DNA from: an uncultured Spartobacteria bacterium
Lineage (GTDB): Bacteria > Verrucomicrobiota > Verrucomicrobiia > Chthoniobacterales > Chthoniobacteraceae
Length of the DNA: 60,232 nt
NCBI GenBank assembly: GCA_903933715.1
Contig: CAIZLD010000075.1
Location: 1 to 60,232 of the forward strand
Reading direction: 5' to 3'
The translations under genes were made by a program, and so were the position numbers. The notes beneath the pieces were generated by a model. The model did not search any database. It was not told the origin of the DNA and saw nothing but the letters and a program-made list of their open reading frames with translations. This document shows positions 41,686-50,768 of this stretch, one piece after another. Position 1 is the first letter of the stretch, and every line of letters begins with the position of its first letter.

Positions 41686-42854
41686 CGAAACCGGAATCCA
41701 TTACCGCCGTCCTTTCCCGGCTTTTGGATTACTGCCAATCAAGAGACTGGGCCGGCGTAGACCCTTACGACGCGCTCAATAGCCAATGGCTTACCTCATC
41801 CCCGATCCTCGATCGGCGGCTGCCGCGCTTGTGCCTGACCCAATGCCTCAAGAGATCGCCGGTTGATTTCCGGGCGCTGTTACGAATCCACCCCACGCAA
41901 AATCCGAAAGCTCTCGCCCTTTTTCTTTCGGCCTTTGTCAAAATGAAACGGATCGGATTGCTCCGCGACCGGCAACTCGTTGATGAGATGATCAGAAGGC
42001 TCAAGGAATCCCATTCGCCCGGCCAGGACCGCTATTGCTGGGGATACAGCTTTCCATGGCAGACGCGAACCGTGCTTGTCCCCCGCGGTGCGCCAAACCT
42101 TGTCAGCACGGTCTTCGCGGCGAATGCCTTTCTCGATGTCTACCAGGCGCTTCACGATAGATCGTGCCTGGAGCTCGCTTTGGACGCAGCTCATTACGTC
42201 CACGAGCTTTACTGGGAAGATGGAGGTCGGGCCGGATTCGCTTATCCGGAACCCAATTCGAAAATGGGAGTCCACAACGCCAATTTCCTCGGAGCCGCGT
42301 TGTTGTGCCGGATCGACCGGATCTGCCATGAGCCCAAACTCGCCGAAGCGGGTATCGCAGCGGCCCGCTACAGCGCGACCCGGCAATCACCCAATGGCTC
42401 CTGGGCTTACAGCGATCGCCAACCATGGATCGATCACTTCCATACCGGCTACAATCTATGCGCCTTGAACTCCATTATAGCGGATACCGGGAGCGCTGAA
42501 TTTGAGCCGGTTCTCCGGCGTGGTTTCCAATATTACCGAAACACTTTTTTCCGCGAAGACGGAGCGCCAAAATATTTTTCCAACCGGACCTACCCGATCG
42601 ATATCCACTGTGTCGCGCAAAGCCTCATCACGCTCACAACTCTCCAAAAACTGGATTGTGGCGGCAAGCCACAACCCCAATCCATCCTCAATTGGGCGTT
42701 GAAACATCTCCACGACCCGCAAGGCTATTTCTATTACCAGGCCTATCCATTTTGGAAAATCCGCACTGCGTACATGCGGTGGTCCCAGGCGTGGATGGCC
42801 CTCGCTCTCGCAACCATTCTGGAAGAATCTCATCAACGCGCCGCAATCTCATGA
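41682..42854 (+). CDS. Alpha/alpha-toroid protein of polysaccharide clusters
   Basis: A 390-residue soluble protein with repeated helical pairs. Conserved-looking blocks include WGYSFPWQTR, ANAFLDVYQ, WEDGGRAGFAYPEP, NANFLGAALLCRI, QSPNGSWAYSD and HTGYNLCALNSII. These recall the alpha/alpha-barrel of prenyltransferases and glycoside hydrolases, and proteins like this often lie in exopolysaccharide clusters without an established activity. It starts with GTG overlapping the epimerase stop and ends in an ATGA overlap with the next glycosyltransferase, so it belongs to the same unit. Confidence 0.7.
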   Translation: MTKPESITAVLSRLLDYCQSRDWAGVDPYDALNSQWLTSSPILDRRLPRLCLTQCLKRSPVDFRALLRIHPTQNPKALALFLSAFVKMKRIGLLRDRQLVDEMIRRLKESHSPGQDRYCWGYSFPWQTRTVLVPRGAPNLVSTVFAANAFLDVYQALHDRSCLELALDAAHYVHELYWEDGGRAGFAYPEPNSKMGVHNANFLGAALLCRIDRICHEPKLAEAGIAAARYSATRQSPNGSWAYSDRQPWIDHFHTGYNLCALNSIIADTGSAEFEPVLRRGFQYYRNTFFREDGAPKYFSNRTYPIDIHCVAQSLITLTTLQKLDCGGKPQPQSILNWALKHLHDPQGYFYYQAYPFWKIRTAYMRWSQAWMALALATILEESHQRAAIS

Positions 42855-43939
42855 AAAAGATTCTTCTGATCAACGAGGAGAAGATTCCGCATTACAGAAC
42901 CTCGGTTTACAATCACCTCAGTCATTATTTAAAAAAGCAAGGGTATGAACTCACCGTCGCTTCCAACGGAATTCAGGACAGCCACAGACAACGGATCTGC
43001 TTTGTCCATGCAGATATCCCCCTGACCTTTTGGAGCATCGCAAAAACATTGTTCATACTCGACCCCGATGCCGTAATTTACTGGGTGAGGCTTCGGAATC
43101 TGTATTTATTCCCGATCCTGATTCTGCTCAAGCTGCTGGGAACCAAAGCAATTTATTGGGGCCACGGAAGTGACTTGGCGAACCAAAAGTATGTCCGGCT
43201 GAAGAGCTGGGCTAACCACGTTGAATATCGCCTTAGCAATGCGCTCATTTTGTATGGGGAGCACCTGCGAAGACATGTCAATATCCGGTTCTCGAACAAA
43301 ATATTCATTGCCAATAATACATTGTGCTTTGATGAGCTAAAACAGCCGTTCGGAAACCCAAGCGACCTTTTGAGGCGATATCATATCGCCACTAGCAAAA
43401 ACATTATTTGCATGGGAAGAATGCAGAAACGCAAACGGCTCGACGACCTTTTTGCGGCATTCAAGATATTGAACCGCGATGATACGGGGCTCATCCTGGT
43501 CGGGCCCGATACCGATGGCCTCCTCGGAAATATCCAGGGGCGGAATATTTACAAAGTCGGCCCCGTTTACGGATCAGAACGCCTGGAACTCCTCTCGGCA
43601 GCGGACATTTTTTGCCTCCCCGGGGCTGTCGGCCTGAGCATCGTCGACGCGTTCCATTGCGGGCTGCCGTTCGTAACCGAAGCCGGAGATGAATCGCCCG
43701 AGATCATGTATTTAAAAGACGGCGTCAACGGATTCATTGTCCCCAGAGGCAACATCGAAGAACTCAAGTCCAAGCTCGAACTGCTGCTGGACGATTCCGA
43801 TCTGCGGAACCGCTTGGCTTGCGAGGCCAAACACGAAATCAGCACCAATGGACACATCGACAAAATGTGCGACGGGTTCCGCCGGGCTCTGGACTTTGTG
43901 TTTCACGAGACAATACGCCCGGAACATCCCGTGAGTTGA
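42851..43939 (+). CDS. Family 4-like glycosyltransferase
   Basis: A 362-residue GT-B glycosyltransferase. The C-terminal domain has ICMGRMQKRKRLDDLFAAFK, LILVGPDTDGLL, the block VGPVYGSERLELLSAADIFC and LPGAVGLSIVDAFHCGLPFV (with the E-x7-E-like region EAGDESPEIM). The N-terminal acceptor side has ILLINEEKIPHYRTSVYNHL. It probably adds a sugar to the lipid-linked repeat unit. The ATG at 42851 overlaps the previous stop. Confidence 0.88.
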   Translation: MKKILLINEEKIPHYRTSVYNHLSHYLKKQGYELTVASNGIQDSHRQRICFVHADIPLTFWSIAKTLFILDPDAVIYWVRLRNLYLFPILILLKLLGTKAIYWGHGSDLANQKYVRLKSWANHVEYRLSNALILYGEHLRRHVNIRFSNKIFIANNTLCFDELKQPFGNPSDLLRRYHIATSKNIICMGRMQKRKRLDDLFAAFKILNRDDTGLILVGPDTDGLLGNIQGRNIYKVGPVYGSERLELLSAADIFCLPGAVGLSIVDAFHCGLPFVTEAGDESPEIMYLKDGVNGFIVPRGNIEELKSKLELLLDDSDLRNRLACEAKHEISTNGHIDKMCDGFRRALDFVFHETIRPEHPVS

Positions 43940-43945
43940 TAACCC

Positions 43946-44845
43946 ATGTACGTTGCCATTCCCCATATCTCTGTCTGTATCTGCACATACAAGCGGCAAA
44001 GTCAGCTTGCTTACCTCCTTCAACATCTCGACCGGCAGCAGACGGATGGACTGTTTACCTACTCTATTGTGGTTGCGGACAATGATGCCGAACGATCTGC
44101 CGAAGAAGTCGTTTCCAGCGCGCAATTGTCCGTACCAGTCGACTATTTTGTGCAGCCACAACAAAACATCGCGCTAGTGCGCAATACCGCGCTGGAGCAT
44201 GCAAAAAGCGAATATATTGCCTGGATTGATGATGATGAATTCCCGGTTTCACGTTGGTTGCTGGAGCTGTATCAGACGTGCAACACCTACCGCGTTGACG
44301 GTGTTCTTGGCCCCGTGATTCCTTATTTCGAAACCCCGCCGCCGCAATGGCTCACGAAGGGTAAATTCTGTGATCGCCCAACGCATCAAACCGGATTCCG
44401 AATCGGCTGCAACGAGGGACGCACAGGCAATCTGCTCTTCAGGCGGGACATCGTCGAGGGAATTGATCCGGTATTTCGCCCGGAGTTTGGTGGCGGTGGC
44501 GAGGACCGCGATTTCTTCCGACGCATGATAGCCGCCGGCCGCGAATTTATCTGGTGCAATCAAGCCGAAGCTTACGAATGGGTGCCGCCAAGCCGCATGA
44601 AAAGGCGGTTCATGTTACGGCGTGCGCTGCTTCGCGGAAAGATGTCACTGGCGCATCGCCGGGGGGCGCTCGACCTGGCCCGATCTGTTCTGGCGATTGC
44701 GGCGTATAGCGTCCTGTTACCGCTTTTCGTCATCACACAACATCACCTTTTTATGAAATATCTGATCAAGAGTTGCGATCATGCCGGGAAGCTTCTCGCA
44801 TTCGCAGGCATTAACCCGATTCGCGAAACCTATATCAGTCAATAG
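43946..44845 (+). CDS. Family 2 glycosyltransferase
   Basis: A 299-residue GT-A enzyme. The start HISVCICTYKRQSQLAYLLQ, the metal site YIAWIDDDEFP, the acceptor region GGGGEDRDFFRRMIAAG and a C-terminal hydrophobic stretch (SVLAIAAYSVLLPLFVI) that may associate with the membrane are visible. Specificity unknown. Confidence 0.88.
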   Translation: MYVAIPHISVCICTYKRQSQLAYLLQHLDRQQTDGLFTYSIVVADNDAERSAEEVVSSAQLSVPVDYFVQPQQNIALVRNTALEHAKSEYIAWIDDDEFPVSRWLLELYQTCNTYRVDGVLGPVIPYFETPPPQWLTKGKFCDRPTHQTGFRIGCNEGRTGNLLFRRDIVEGIDPVFRPEFGGGGEDRDFFRRMIAAGREFIWCNQAEAYEWVPPSRMKRRFMLRRALLRGKMSLAHRRGALDLARSVLAIAAYSVLLPLFVITQHHLFMKYLIKSCDHAGKLLAFAGINPIRETYISQ

Positions 44846-44847
44846 TC

Positions 44848-45879
44848 ATGGACGATTGCATCATCGGCCCGGATGACCCGATCCTGGTGACCGGCGCGGC
44901 CGGGTACATTGGGACCCGGGTTGTCAACGAACTGCAACAGCGTGGGTTTCGCAAAGTGCGCTGCCTGGTGCGACCCTCGTGCGATCTGCGCCGGTTCTCG
45001 AATCCCACGGCTCTCGAATTTGTGAAAGGCAATTTGCTCTCGCGCGAAGATTGTGAGCGGGCCACCCGCGGGGTGCGCGTGATCTATCACCTCGCTGCGG
45101 GGACCGGCACCAAATCGTTTGCCGACTCGTTCATGAACTCGGTGGTCACGACGCGGAATCTGCTGGATGCAGCGCGCCATTGGAAAGCCTTGACCCGGTT
45201 TGTGAATGTCAGCTCGTTTGCTGTCTACACAAATTCAAAGAAGCCCCGGCGCAGCTTGCTTGACGAGTCGTGTCCCACCGAGCAGGAACCACGCGGCGAT
45301 GCGTATGCTTACGCCAAAGCCAAGCAGGACGAACTGGTCATTCAATATTGGGCCAAGTATGGAATCCGGCATGTTCTGGTGCGACCCGGCGTCGTTTATG
45401 GGCCCGGCAAAGCGCGCATCCATGGGCGCGTTGGATTGGATACGTTCGGCATTTTTCTTCACTTGGGCGGAGCCAATCCGGTTCCGCTCACTTACGTTGA
45501 AAATTGTGCGGAACTGATTACCCTGGCTGGACTAAGGCCCGGAATCGACGGGGAAGTGTTAAATGCCGTCGATGACGATCTCCCCTCCAGCCGCGAGTTT
45601 CTCCGGCTCTACAAAAAAGAGGTGCGGGGCTTTCCGTCCATTTACCTGCCGCATTTCGCCAGTTACCTTTTTTGCTATTTATGGGAAAAGATTTCCGCTT
45701 GGTCCCATGGGGAATTGCCGCCCATTCATAATCGGAAGGAGTGGCGGGCCTGCTGGAAACGAACTCATTATTCGAATGAGAAAGCCAAGCGTATGCTGAA
45801 ATGGTCTCAACGCGTGCCCACAACGGAAGGGCTGAAACGATACTTCGATTTTTGCAAAGGAGCGAATTCGCATGCTTAA
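44848..45879 (+). CDS. NAD-dependent epimerase/dehydratase
   Basis: A 343-residue extended SDR. The Rossmann start is PILVTGAAGYIGTRVVNELQ, the catalytic serine region VNVSSFAVYT, and the YxxxK pair is in AYAYAKAKQDELV, followed by LVRPGVVYGPG. The substrate is a nucleotide sugar of unknown type. It begins 2 bases after the previous stop and overlaps the next gene by 8 bases. Confidence 0.9.
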   Translation: MDDCIIGPDDPILVTGAAGYIGTRVVNELQQRGFRKVRCLVRPSCDLRRFSNPTALEFVKGNLLSREDCERATRGVRVIYHLAAGTGTKSFADSFMNSVVTTRNLLDAARHWKALTRFVNVSSFAVYTNSKKPRRSLLDESCPTEQEPRGDAYAYAKAKQDELVIQYWAKYGIRHVLVRPGVVYGPGKARIHGRVGLDTFGIFLHLGGANPVPLTYVENCAELITLAGLRPGIDGEVLNAVDDDLPSSREFLRLYKKEVRGFPSIYLPHFASYLFCYLWEKISAWSHGELPPIHNRKEWRACWKRTHYSNEKAKRMLKWSQRVPTTEGLKRYFDFCKGANSHA

Positions 45880-46990
45880 GGTCGCTATCATCGGGTGTGG
45901 AAAAATTGCCGATGCCCATCTTGAGGAGATCCAGCGCGTCGGCGATTGCGAAGTCGTCGCCGCCTGCGATTGCGAACCCCTCATGGTGCGCCAATGTTGC
46001 GATCGCTATCACATCCCGCATGCGTTCAGGGACGTTCGTGAGCTGCTCGACGCCTGCCGTCCCGACGTGGTCCATTTGACCACTCCGCCCCGGAGCCATT
46101 TTCCAATCGCCATGCAATGTCTGGCCAGCGGAGCGCATCTCTACATCGAGAAGCCGTTCGCGTTGAACTATGAAGAGACCCGGCAACTGCTCGACTGCGC
46201 CGAATCGAAGCGCCTTAAAATAACAGCCGGGCACGACTTGCAATTTTCACCCGTTGCACGCCGGATGAGGGGGCTCATCCAAACCGGGTATCTCGGAGGC
46301 GCCCCGGTTCACATGGAAAGCTATTATTGTTATGAGCTCGGAAATCCGACGTATGCCCGGGCGTTGTTGGCCAACAGCGGGCATTGGGTGCGCCAGCTCC
46401 CCGGCAAATTGCTCCAGAACGTCATCAGCCATGGAATGGCGAGACTGGCGGAATATTTTGAGGGCGATGATCCCGATGTCCAGGTGTGCGGATACGTCAG
46501 CCCGATGCTTCGGAGCCTGGGGGAAGAGGAGATCGTCGATGAGCTGCGGGTGATGGTGAGTGAAGGACGGCAACGGAGCGCCTATTTTACGTTTTCCTCG
46601 CAGATGCAGCCGGCGCTCAATCAGTTTCGGATTTTCGGCCCGGCAAACGGGCTCGTTCTCGACCAGGATCAAGAGACGCTGTTACGGCTCCCGGGCCGGC
46701 GGTTCAAGAGCTACGCTCAAAAATTCATTCCGCCCGTTGTCACCGCAAAGGAGTGCATTTCGAACGTCGCGACGAATCTCCGCCTGCTGCTCCGGCGCGA
46801 ATTCCAGCCCAAAGCCGGAATGCATTGGCTGATATCATCCTTCTACAATGCCATCGCAAATAATACCCCACCCCCCATTCCCGCCCGTGAAATCCTTTGG
46901 ACTGCGCGGGTGATGGACAAGATTTTTGCTCAACTGCATCGCGGCGGGGATTGGGGAGAACTCCACAAAATCCACGACGAGATCCCATGA
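45872..46990 (+). CDS. Gfo/Idh/MocA oxidoreductase (second copy in cluster)
   Basis: A 372-residue NAD-binding oxidoreductase. It begins VAIIGCGKIADAHLEEIQRV and has the motif IEKPFALNYEET. The C-terminal part is less conserved than in the WbpB-like enzyme at 34593-35642, so the substrate is probably different. It overlaps the SDR gene and ends with ATGA into the O-antigen ligase, suggesting one transcript. Confidence 0.88.
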   Translation: MLKVAIIGCGKIADAHLEEIQRVGDCEVVAACDCEPLMVRQCCDRYHIPHAFRDVRELLDACRPDVVHLTTPPRSHFPIAMQCLASGAHLYIEKPFALNYEETRQLLDCAESKRLKITAGHDLQFSPVARRMRGLIQTGYLGGAPVHMESYYCYELGNPTYARALLANSGHWVRQLPGKLLQNVISHGMARLAEYFEGDDPDVQVCGYVSPMLRSLGEEEIVDELRVMVSEGRQRSAYFTFSSQMQPALNQFRIFGPANGLVLDQDQETLLRLPGRRFKSYAQKFIPPVVTAKECISNVATNLRLLLRREFQPKAGMHWLISSFYNAIANNTPPPIPAREILWTARVMDKIFAQLHRGGDWGELHKIHDEIP

Positions 46991-48315
46991 AAATACCGGC
47001 CTTCCTACTCTGCGTCGCGTTCATCGCATACCTCCTGCGGTTTGACTATAAGCTGACGCGCAACAAGGTTTCGTTCTGCCTATGGCTGCCGACGGCCTGG
47101 ATGCTCATTTGCGCTTCCAAGCCTTTGGGAATCTGGTTTGGGGGCGCTGATTTTTATTCCGGAAGCTCCATGGATCGCATTTTTCTGACTCTGTGTTTTT
47201 TTATTGGTTTTATTATTTTGCTCAAACGGAATTTTGATTGGACCCGGCTTTTTCGCGAGAACCGCTGGTTGATGTTGCTGCTCATCTATATGCTGATCAC
47301 GCTATTCTGGTCTGATCTTCCCTTCGTCTCTTTCAAGCGCTGGTTTCGGGAACTGGTGGCGATCATCATGGCGCTTGTCGTTGCCAGCGATCCGGCTCCG
47401 CGCGAGGCGATGCAAAGCCTTTTTCGAAGGACGGCCTATATTCTCATTCCATTCTCGTTATTCCTGATCCGGCATATCCCCGCCCTGGGGACCGAGTTTC
47501 ACCATTGGAGCGGCAAAAGAATGTGGATCGGGGTGGCGCTTCAAAAAAACGGGTTGGGAAGACTCTGTGTCGTTTGCGCTTTTTTCCTGATCTGGACCCT
47601 GGTTCGCCGCTGGAACGGACGCGATGTTGCGATCTCGAAAAATCACACTTACGCAGAAATCTTTTTGCTTTTGCTAACGTTCTGGATTTTGAAAGGGCCC
47701 GGGGGTGCCTACCCCGCGACGGCGGTTGTCGTCCTGGCTTTCGGGCTTTTGCTTTATGCTTTTTTGCTGTGGAGAAGAGCGCAGGAACGTGTGGTGAGGC
47801 CGTTCCCAATCGCCGCGTCGCTCACGGCAATGCTGGCCTACGGAATTTCTATTCCCTATTTGACCATATCGGTTTTGAGCGGCTTTTTGGAAATGCTTGG
47901 GCGCGACGCGACCTTCACCGGGCGTACCGCGATCTGGGCCGCTTTGCTTCCCGTGGCATCGAATCAGCCGTTCTTCGGACTCGGTTTTGGCAGTTTCTGG
48001 ACGCCGCTCACCCGCATTCACTATATTGTCGGCGAGGCTCACAATGGCTATCTCGATGCGGCGCTCGACATAGGCTATTTTGGGTTGCTTCTCCTGACGC
48101 TGTATCTGCTGTCTTCGTGTTACCGGGCCGTTAAGGGGCTCCTTGTCGATTTTGACTGGGCGTGCCTTTGGTTGTGTCTTCTGTTTATGACGGTACTCCA
48201 CAACGCCACAGAGTCTTCGCTCAACTCGTTGGCCAGTCACTTTTCCGCGCTGCTGGTTTTCATGGCGCTCGCATTTCCAGCGATAGCCGCCTCGAAAAAC
48301 ACAGACGAACCCTGA
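46987..48315 (+). CDS. O-antigen ligase/polymerase family membrane protein
   Basis: A 442-residue integral membrane protein with about ten to twelve spans. The large periplasmic segment before the last spans carries GRDATFTGRTAIWAALLPVA and FGLGFGSFWTPLTR..HNGYLDAALDIGY, matching the Wzy_C/O-antigen ligase family. It could polymerise the repeat units or ligate them to a lipid carrier. The ATG at 46987 overlaps the previous stop. Confidence 0.88.
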   Translation: MKIPAFLLCVAFIAYLLRFDYKLTRNKVSFCLWLPTAWMLICASKPLGIWFGGADFYSGSSMDRIFLTLCFFIGFIILLKRNFDWTRLFRENRWLMLLLIYMLITLFWSDLPFVSFKRWFRELVAIIMALVVASDPAPREAMQSLFRRTAYILIPFSLFLIRHIPALGTEFHHWSGKRMWIGVALQKNGLGRLCVVCAFFLIWTLVRRWNGRDVAISKNHTYAEIFLLLLTFWILKGPGGAYPATAVVVLAFGLLLYAFLLWRRAQERVVRPFPIAASLTAMLAYGISIPYLTISVLSGFLEMLGRDATFTGRTAIWAALLPVASNQPFFGLGFGSFWTPLTRIHYIVGEAHNGYLDAALDIGYFGLLLLTLYLLSSCYRAVKGLLVDFDWACLWLCLLFMTVLHNATESSLNSLASHFSALLVFMALAFPAIAASKNTDEP

Positions 48316-48319
48316 TCGC

Positions 48320-49351
48320 ATGAAAGAGCAGCCGCCATTTGATCGCTGGCTCACTCCGGTTTACGGCCGGGTTGCCTTCCCTCTTTTGCGCCGGTTGCAA
48401 CCCGTCAATCCGCTGGGCGTCTATTACCACATCGTGAGCGATGCCCGTGTGCCTCACGTGGACCGGCTGTATCGTTTCCGCAACGTGGCCCGGTTCAGCC
48501 GGGATCTCGACGTTCTCGCTCAAATTTATCGCCCCATTTCGCTGCACGATTTTCTCGCCAGCCTCAACACGGGAATTGCCTTGCCCAAAAACTCCCTGCT
48601 GCTGACTTTTGATGACGGATTGCGCGAATGCCACGAAATCATCGCCCCCATTTTGAAACGCAAAGGAATTCCCGCGACTTTTTTTCTTTGCAGCGCGTTT
48701 GTGGATAATCGGGCCTGGGCTTTCGATCTCAAAAAAAGCGTGCTCGCGGACGCCTTGAGCGGGACGGTTCTCCAGCCGAGGCAAAAATGCGCGTTGCGGC
48801 GGATTCTCGACGGGGCCGGGTTGCGCTCGTCCGATTTGACGGAAGCGGTGCTCGGCGTCGATTACTCGCGCCGCCTGATCCTGGAGCCGATTGCCGCGCT
48901 GCTCGACTACGACCTCGACGCCTATCTCAAAAAAGCGCGCCCCTATCTCACCTCTGATCAAGTCCGGGAGCTATTGAAAGAGGGGCACGCCATCGGGGCT
49001 CATAGCATCGATCACCCGCGTTATGGTAATCTCCCGCTGCGAGAACAGTTGCGCCAAACCCGCGAAAGCGTTCGATTCATCAAGGGGCGGTTTTCGCTCG
49101 ATTACGGGGCGGTGGCTTTCCCGAGTTCGGACGCAAATATTTCGCGCTGTTTTTTTGAGGAAATCATGGCCGATGTCGATGTTTGCTTTGGAAATCAAGG
49201 TCTCCTTGAGGATGCGGCGCCCCGGTGCGTGCAGCGCATGACGATGGAAAAAACGGACCGGCCCGCCGAAGCGATTCTGGGCGAAAGTTATACCCGCCGG
49301 TTGGTAAAGAGGGCCGCGGGAAAGGGTGTGGTTCCTCGCCCTGTAGTATAA
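48320..49351 (+). CDS. Polysaccharide deacetylase (NodB domain)
   Basis: A 343-residue enzyme. The NodB homology part begins LLLTFDDGLRECHEIIAPIL (metal aspartates), continues PATFFLCSAFVDNRAW, and has GHAIGAHSIDHPRYGNLPL (His pair). No signal peptide is clear, so it may act in the cytoplasm or be anchored by the hydrophobic start. It probably removes N- or O-acetyl groups from the polysaccharide or its precursor. Confidence 0.88.
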   Translation: MKEQPPFDRWLTPVYGRVAFPLLRRLQPVNPLGVYYHIVSDARVPHVDRLYRFRNVARFSRDLDVLAQIYRPISLHDFLASLNTGIALPKNSLLLTFDDGLRECHEIIAPILKRKGIPATFFLCSAFVDNRAWAFDLKKSVLADALSGTVLQPRQKCALRRILDGAGLRSSDLTEAVLGVDYSRRLILEPIAALLDYDLDAYLKKARPYLTSDQVRELLKEGHAIGAHSIDHPRYGNLPLREQLRQTRESVRFIKGRFSLDYGAVAFPSSDANISRCFFEEIMADVDVCFGNQGLLEDAAPRCVQRMTMEKTDRPAEAILGESYTRRLVKRAAGKGVVPRPVV

Positions 49352-49404
49352 GTTGTTTAACATCCGTGCGTCCTCTGGCACAGCGTTTGCTACCCATTGT
49401 TCCC

Positions 49405-50649
49405 ATGTTTTCTAAGCAATCCTATCTTCGTTACCTCGCTTTGACTGCCATTGGCCTAGGGATCAGCGTTCTTCCTGCACAGGCTGCCACCCGAACGGCT
49501 GCTTCCGCTTCGCTCACCGATGTTTCCGCGGCGATTGCAGCCTCCGTGGATGGCGATACCGTCAACATTCCGGCCGGCAGCGCCACTTGGGGCTCCACGC
49601 TTAAATTAACCAAAGCCATCACCCTCAAAGGAGCGGGATCGGGATCGACCAAAATCAGCGCCAACGGCATCACGATGATGGTGATCTCCCTCTCTGCCAA
49701 TAAACCGGTGCGCGTCTCGGGAATCAATTTTACGAATGCGGGAGGCACGAAGTCCCCCACGCTAATCATTTGGGGCAGCAGCCATACCGGAACCGGCACT
49801 CCGATCACCTCGCTCCGGGTTGACCATTGCAACTTCACGTTCGGCAAACGCGCGGTCAATCCCGACGGCTATGTGTACGGCGTGATCGATCACAACACAT
49901 TCGTCAATTGCGACATCGGCGTCGGCATCACCGGAGACGACGATTACGCGTGGAAGCGTCCGATCGAGCCCGGTTCGATCAACACCCTTTGCATCGAGGA
50001 CAACACCTTCACGATCAATAACAGCACGCCGGTCGCGCCCAACGAGCAGATTTATCATCAGGAGGGGACGCGCACCACGATCCGTCGCAACACGTTTGAC
50101 GGACGCGCTTACACCAACGGCTCCTCCCTGTTCTTCGACTGCCACGGGAACCAGGGCTACTATACCGGTAACACCTCCACCGACTTCCGGGGGACCGTCC
50201 TGGTTGAGTTCTACAACAACATTATGAAGGCGTATAAGACTTACCGGATGCTTTATATCCGGGCGGGAACCACCTTCGCCTACAACAATACAATGACTTG
50301 CGATAGCGGCAGCGCGACCGCGTTTGCCCTGACCGAGGAGGAAGCGTGGCAAACCCAGTTCTTCAACCCGCTCAAGACCACCTGGCCCGCACAGGATCAA
50401 GTCACTAACAGCCATTTCTGGAACAACACCATGAATGGAGCGGCCGTCACCTCGGTAACATTGTGGAACGCGAAAGACTCCACGTTTATTCAACAAGGCC
50501 GTGACTATTGGATGAGCGCGCCCGCTTCCGGAAACAAATATTATCCGTACACCGCGTTGGTCTACCCTCACCCGCTCGTGACCGCTCAGGATGGAGGAAC
50601 CGCCACCGCCCCGAGCGCGCCCAAAAACTTCAAGGTTCTCGCTCCCTAA
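49405..50649 (+). CDS. Secreted right-handed beta-helix protein
   Basis: A 414-residue exported protein with signal peptide (YLALTAIGLGISVLPAQAA). The rest consists of parallel beta-helix turns with N-ladders (SGINFTNAGG, VDHCNFTFG, IDHNTFVNCDIGVG, IEDNTFTINN, TIRRNTFDGRAY, YNNTMTCD). This is the fold of pectate-lyase and alginate-lyase/epimerase-like proteins. In a polysaccharide cluster it is a good candidate for a modifying or degrading enzyme, but no catalytic residue is assigned. Confidence 0.8.
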   Translation: MFSKQSYLRYLALTAIGLGISVLPAQAATRTAASASLTDVSAAIAASVDGDTVNIPAGSATWGSTLKLTKAITLKGAGSGSTKISANGITMMVISLSANKPVRVSGINFTNAGGTKSPTLIIWGSSHTGTGTPITSLRVDHCNFTFGKRAVNPDGYVYGVIDHNTFVNCDIGVGITGDDDYAWKRPIEPGSINTLCIEDNTFTINNSTPVAPNEQIYHQEGTRTTIRRNTFDGRAYTNGSSLFFDCHGNQGYYTGNTSTDFRGTVLVEFYNNIMKAYKTYRMLYIRAGTTFAYNNTMTCDSGSATAFALTEEEAWQTQFFNPLKTTWPAQDQVTNSHFWNNTMNGAAVTSVTLWNAKDSTFIQQGRDYWMSAPASGNKYYPYTALVYPHPLVTAQDGGTATAPSAPKNFKVLAP

Positions 50650-50680
50650 GACCTCCGTTTTAGAGATCCCCCAAACCAAC

Positions 50681-50717
50681 CCGCCGGCAACTGGGTCCGA
50701 ACTCACTTTGCCGGCGG
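50681..50717 (+). terminator. GC-rich hairpin after the beta-helix gene
   Basis: CCGCCGGCAA (50681-50690) pairs perfectly with TTGCCGGCGG (50708-50717) over 17 bases of loop. There is no T-run, so termination is uncertain. It lies between two genes of the cluster. Confidence 0.5.
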
Positions 50718-50768
50718 CAGTTTGTACGGGTAAGGCCGCCCCAATGCCACGATGCGAAATGACGGGGC

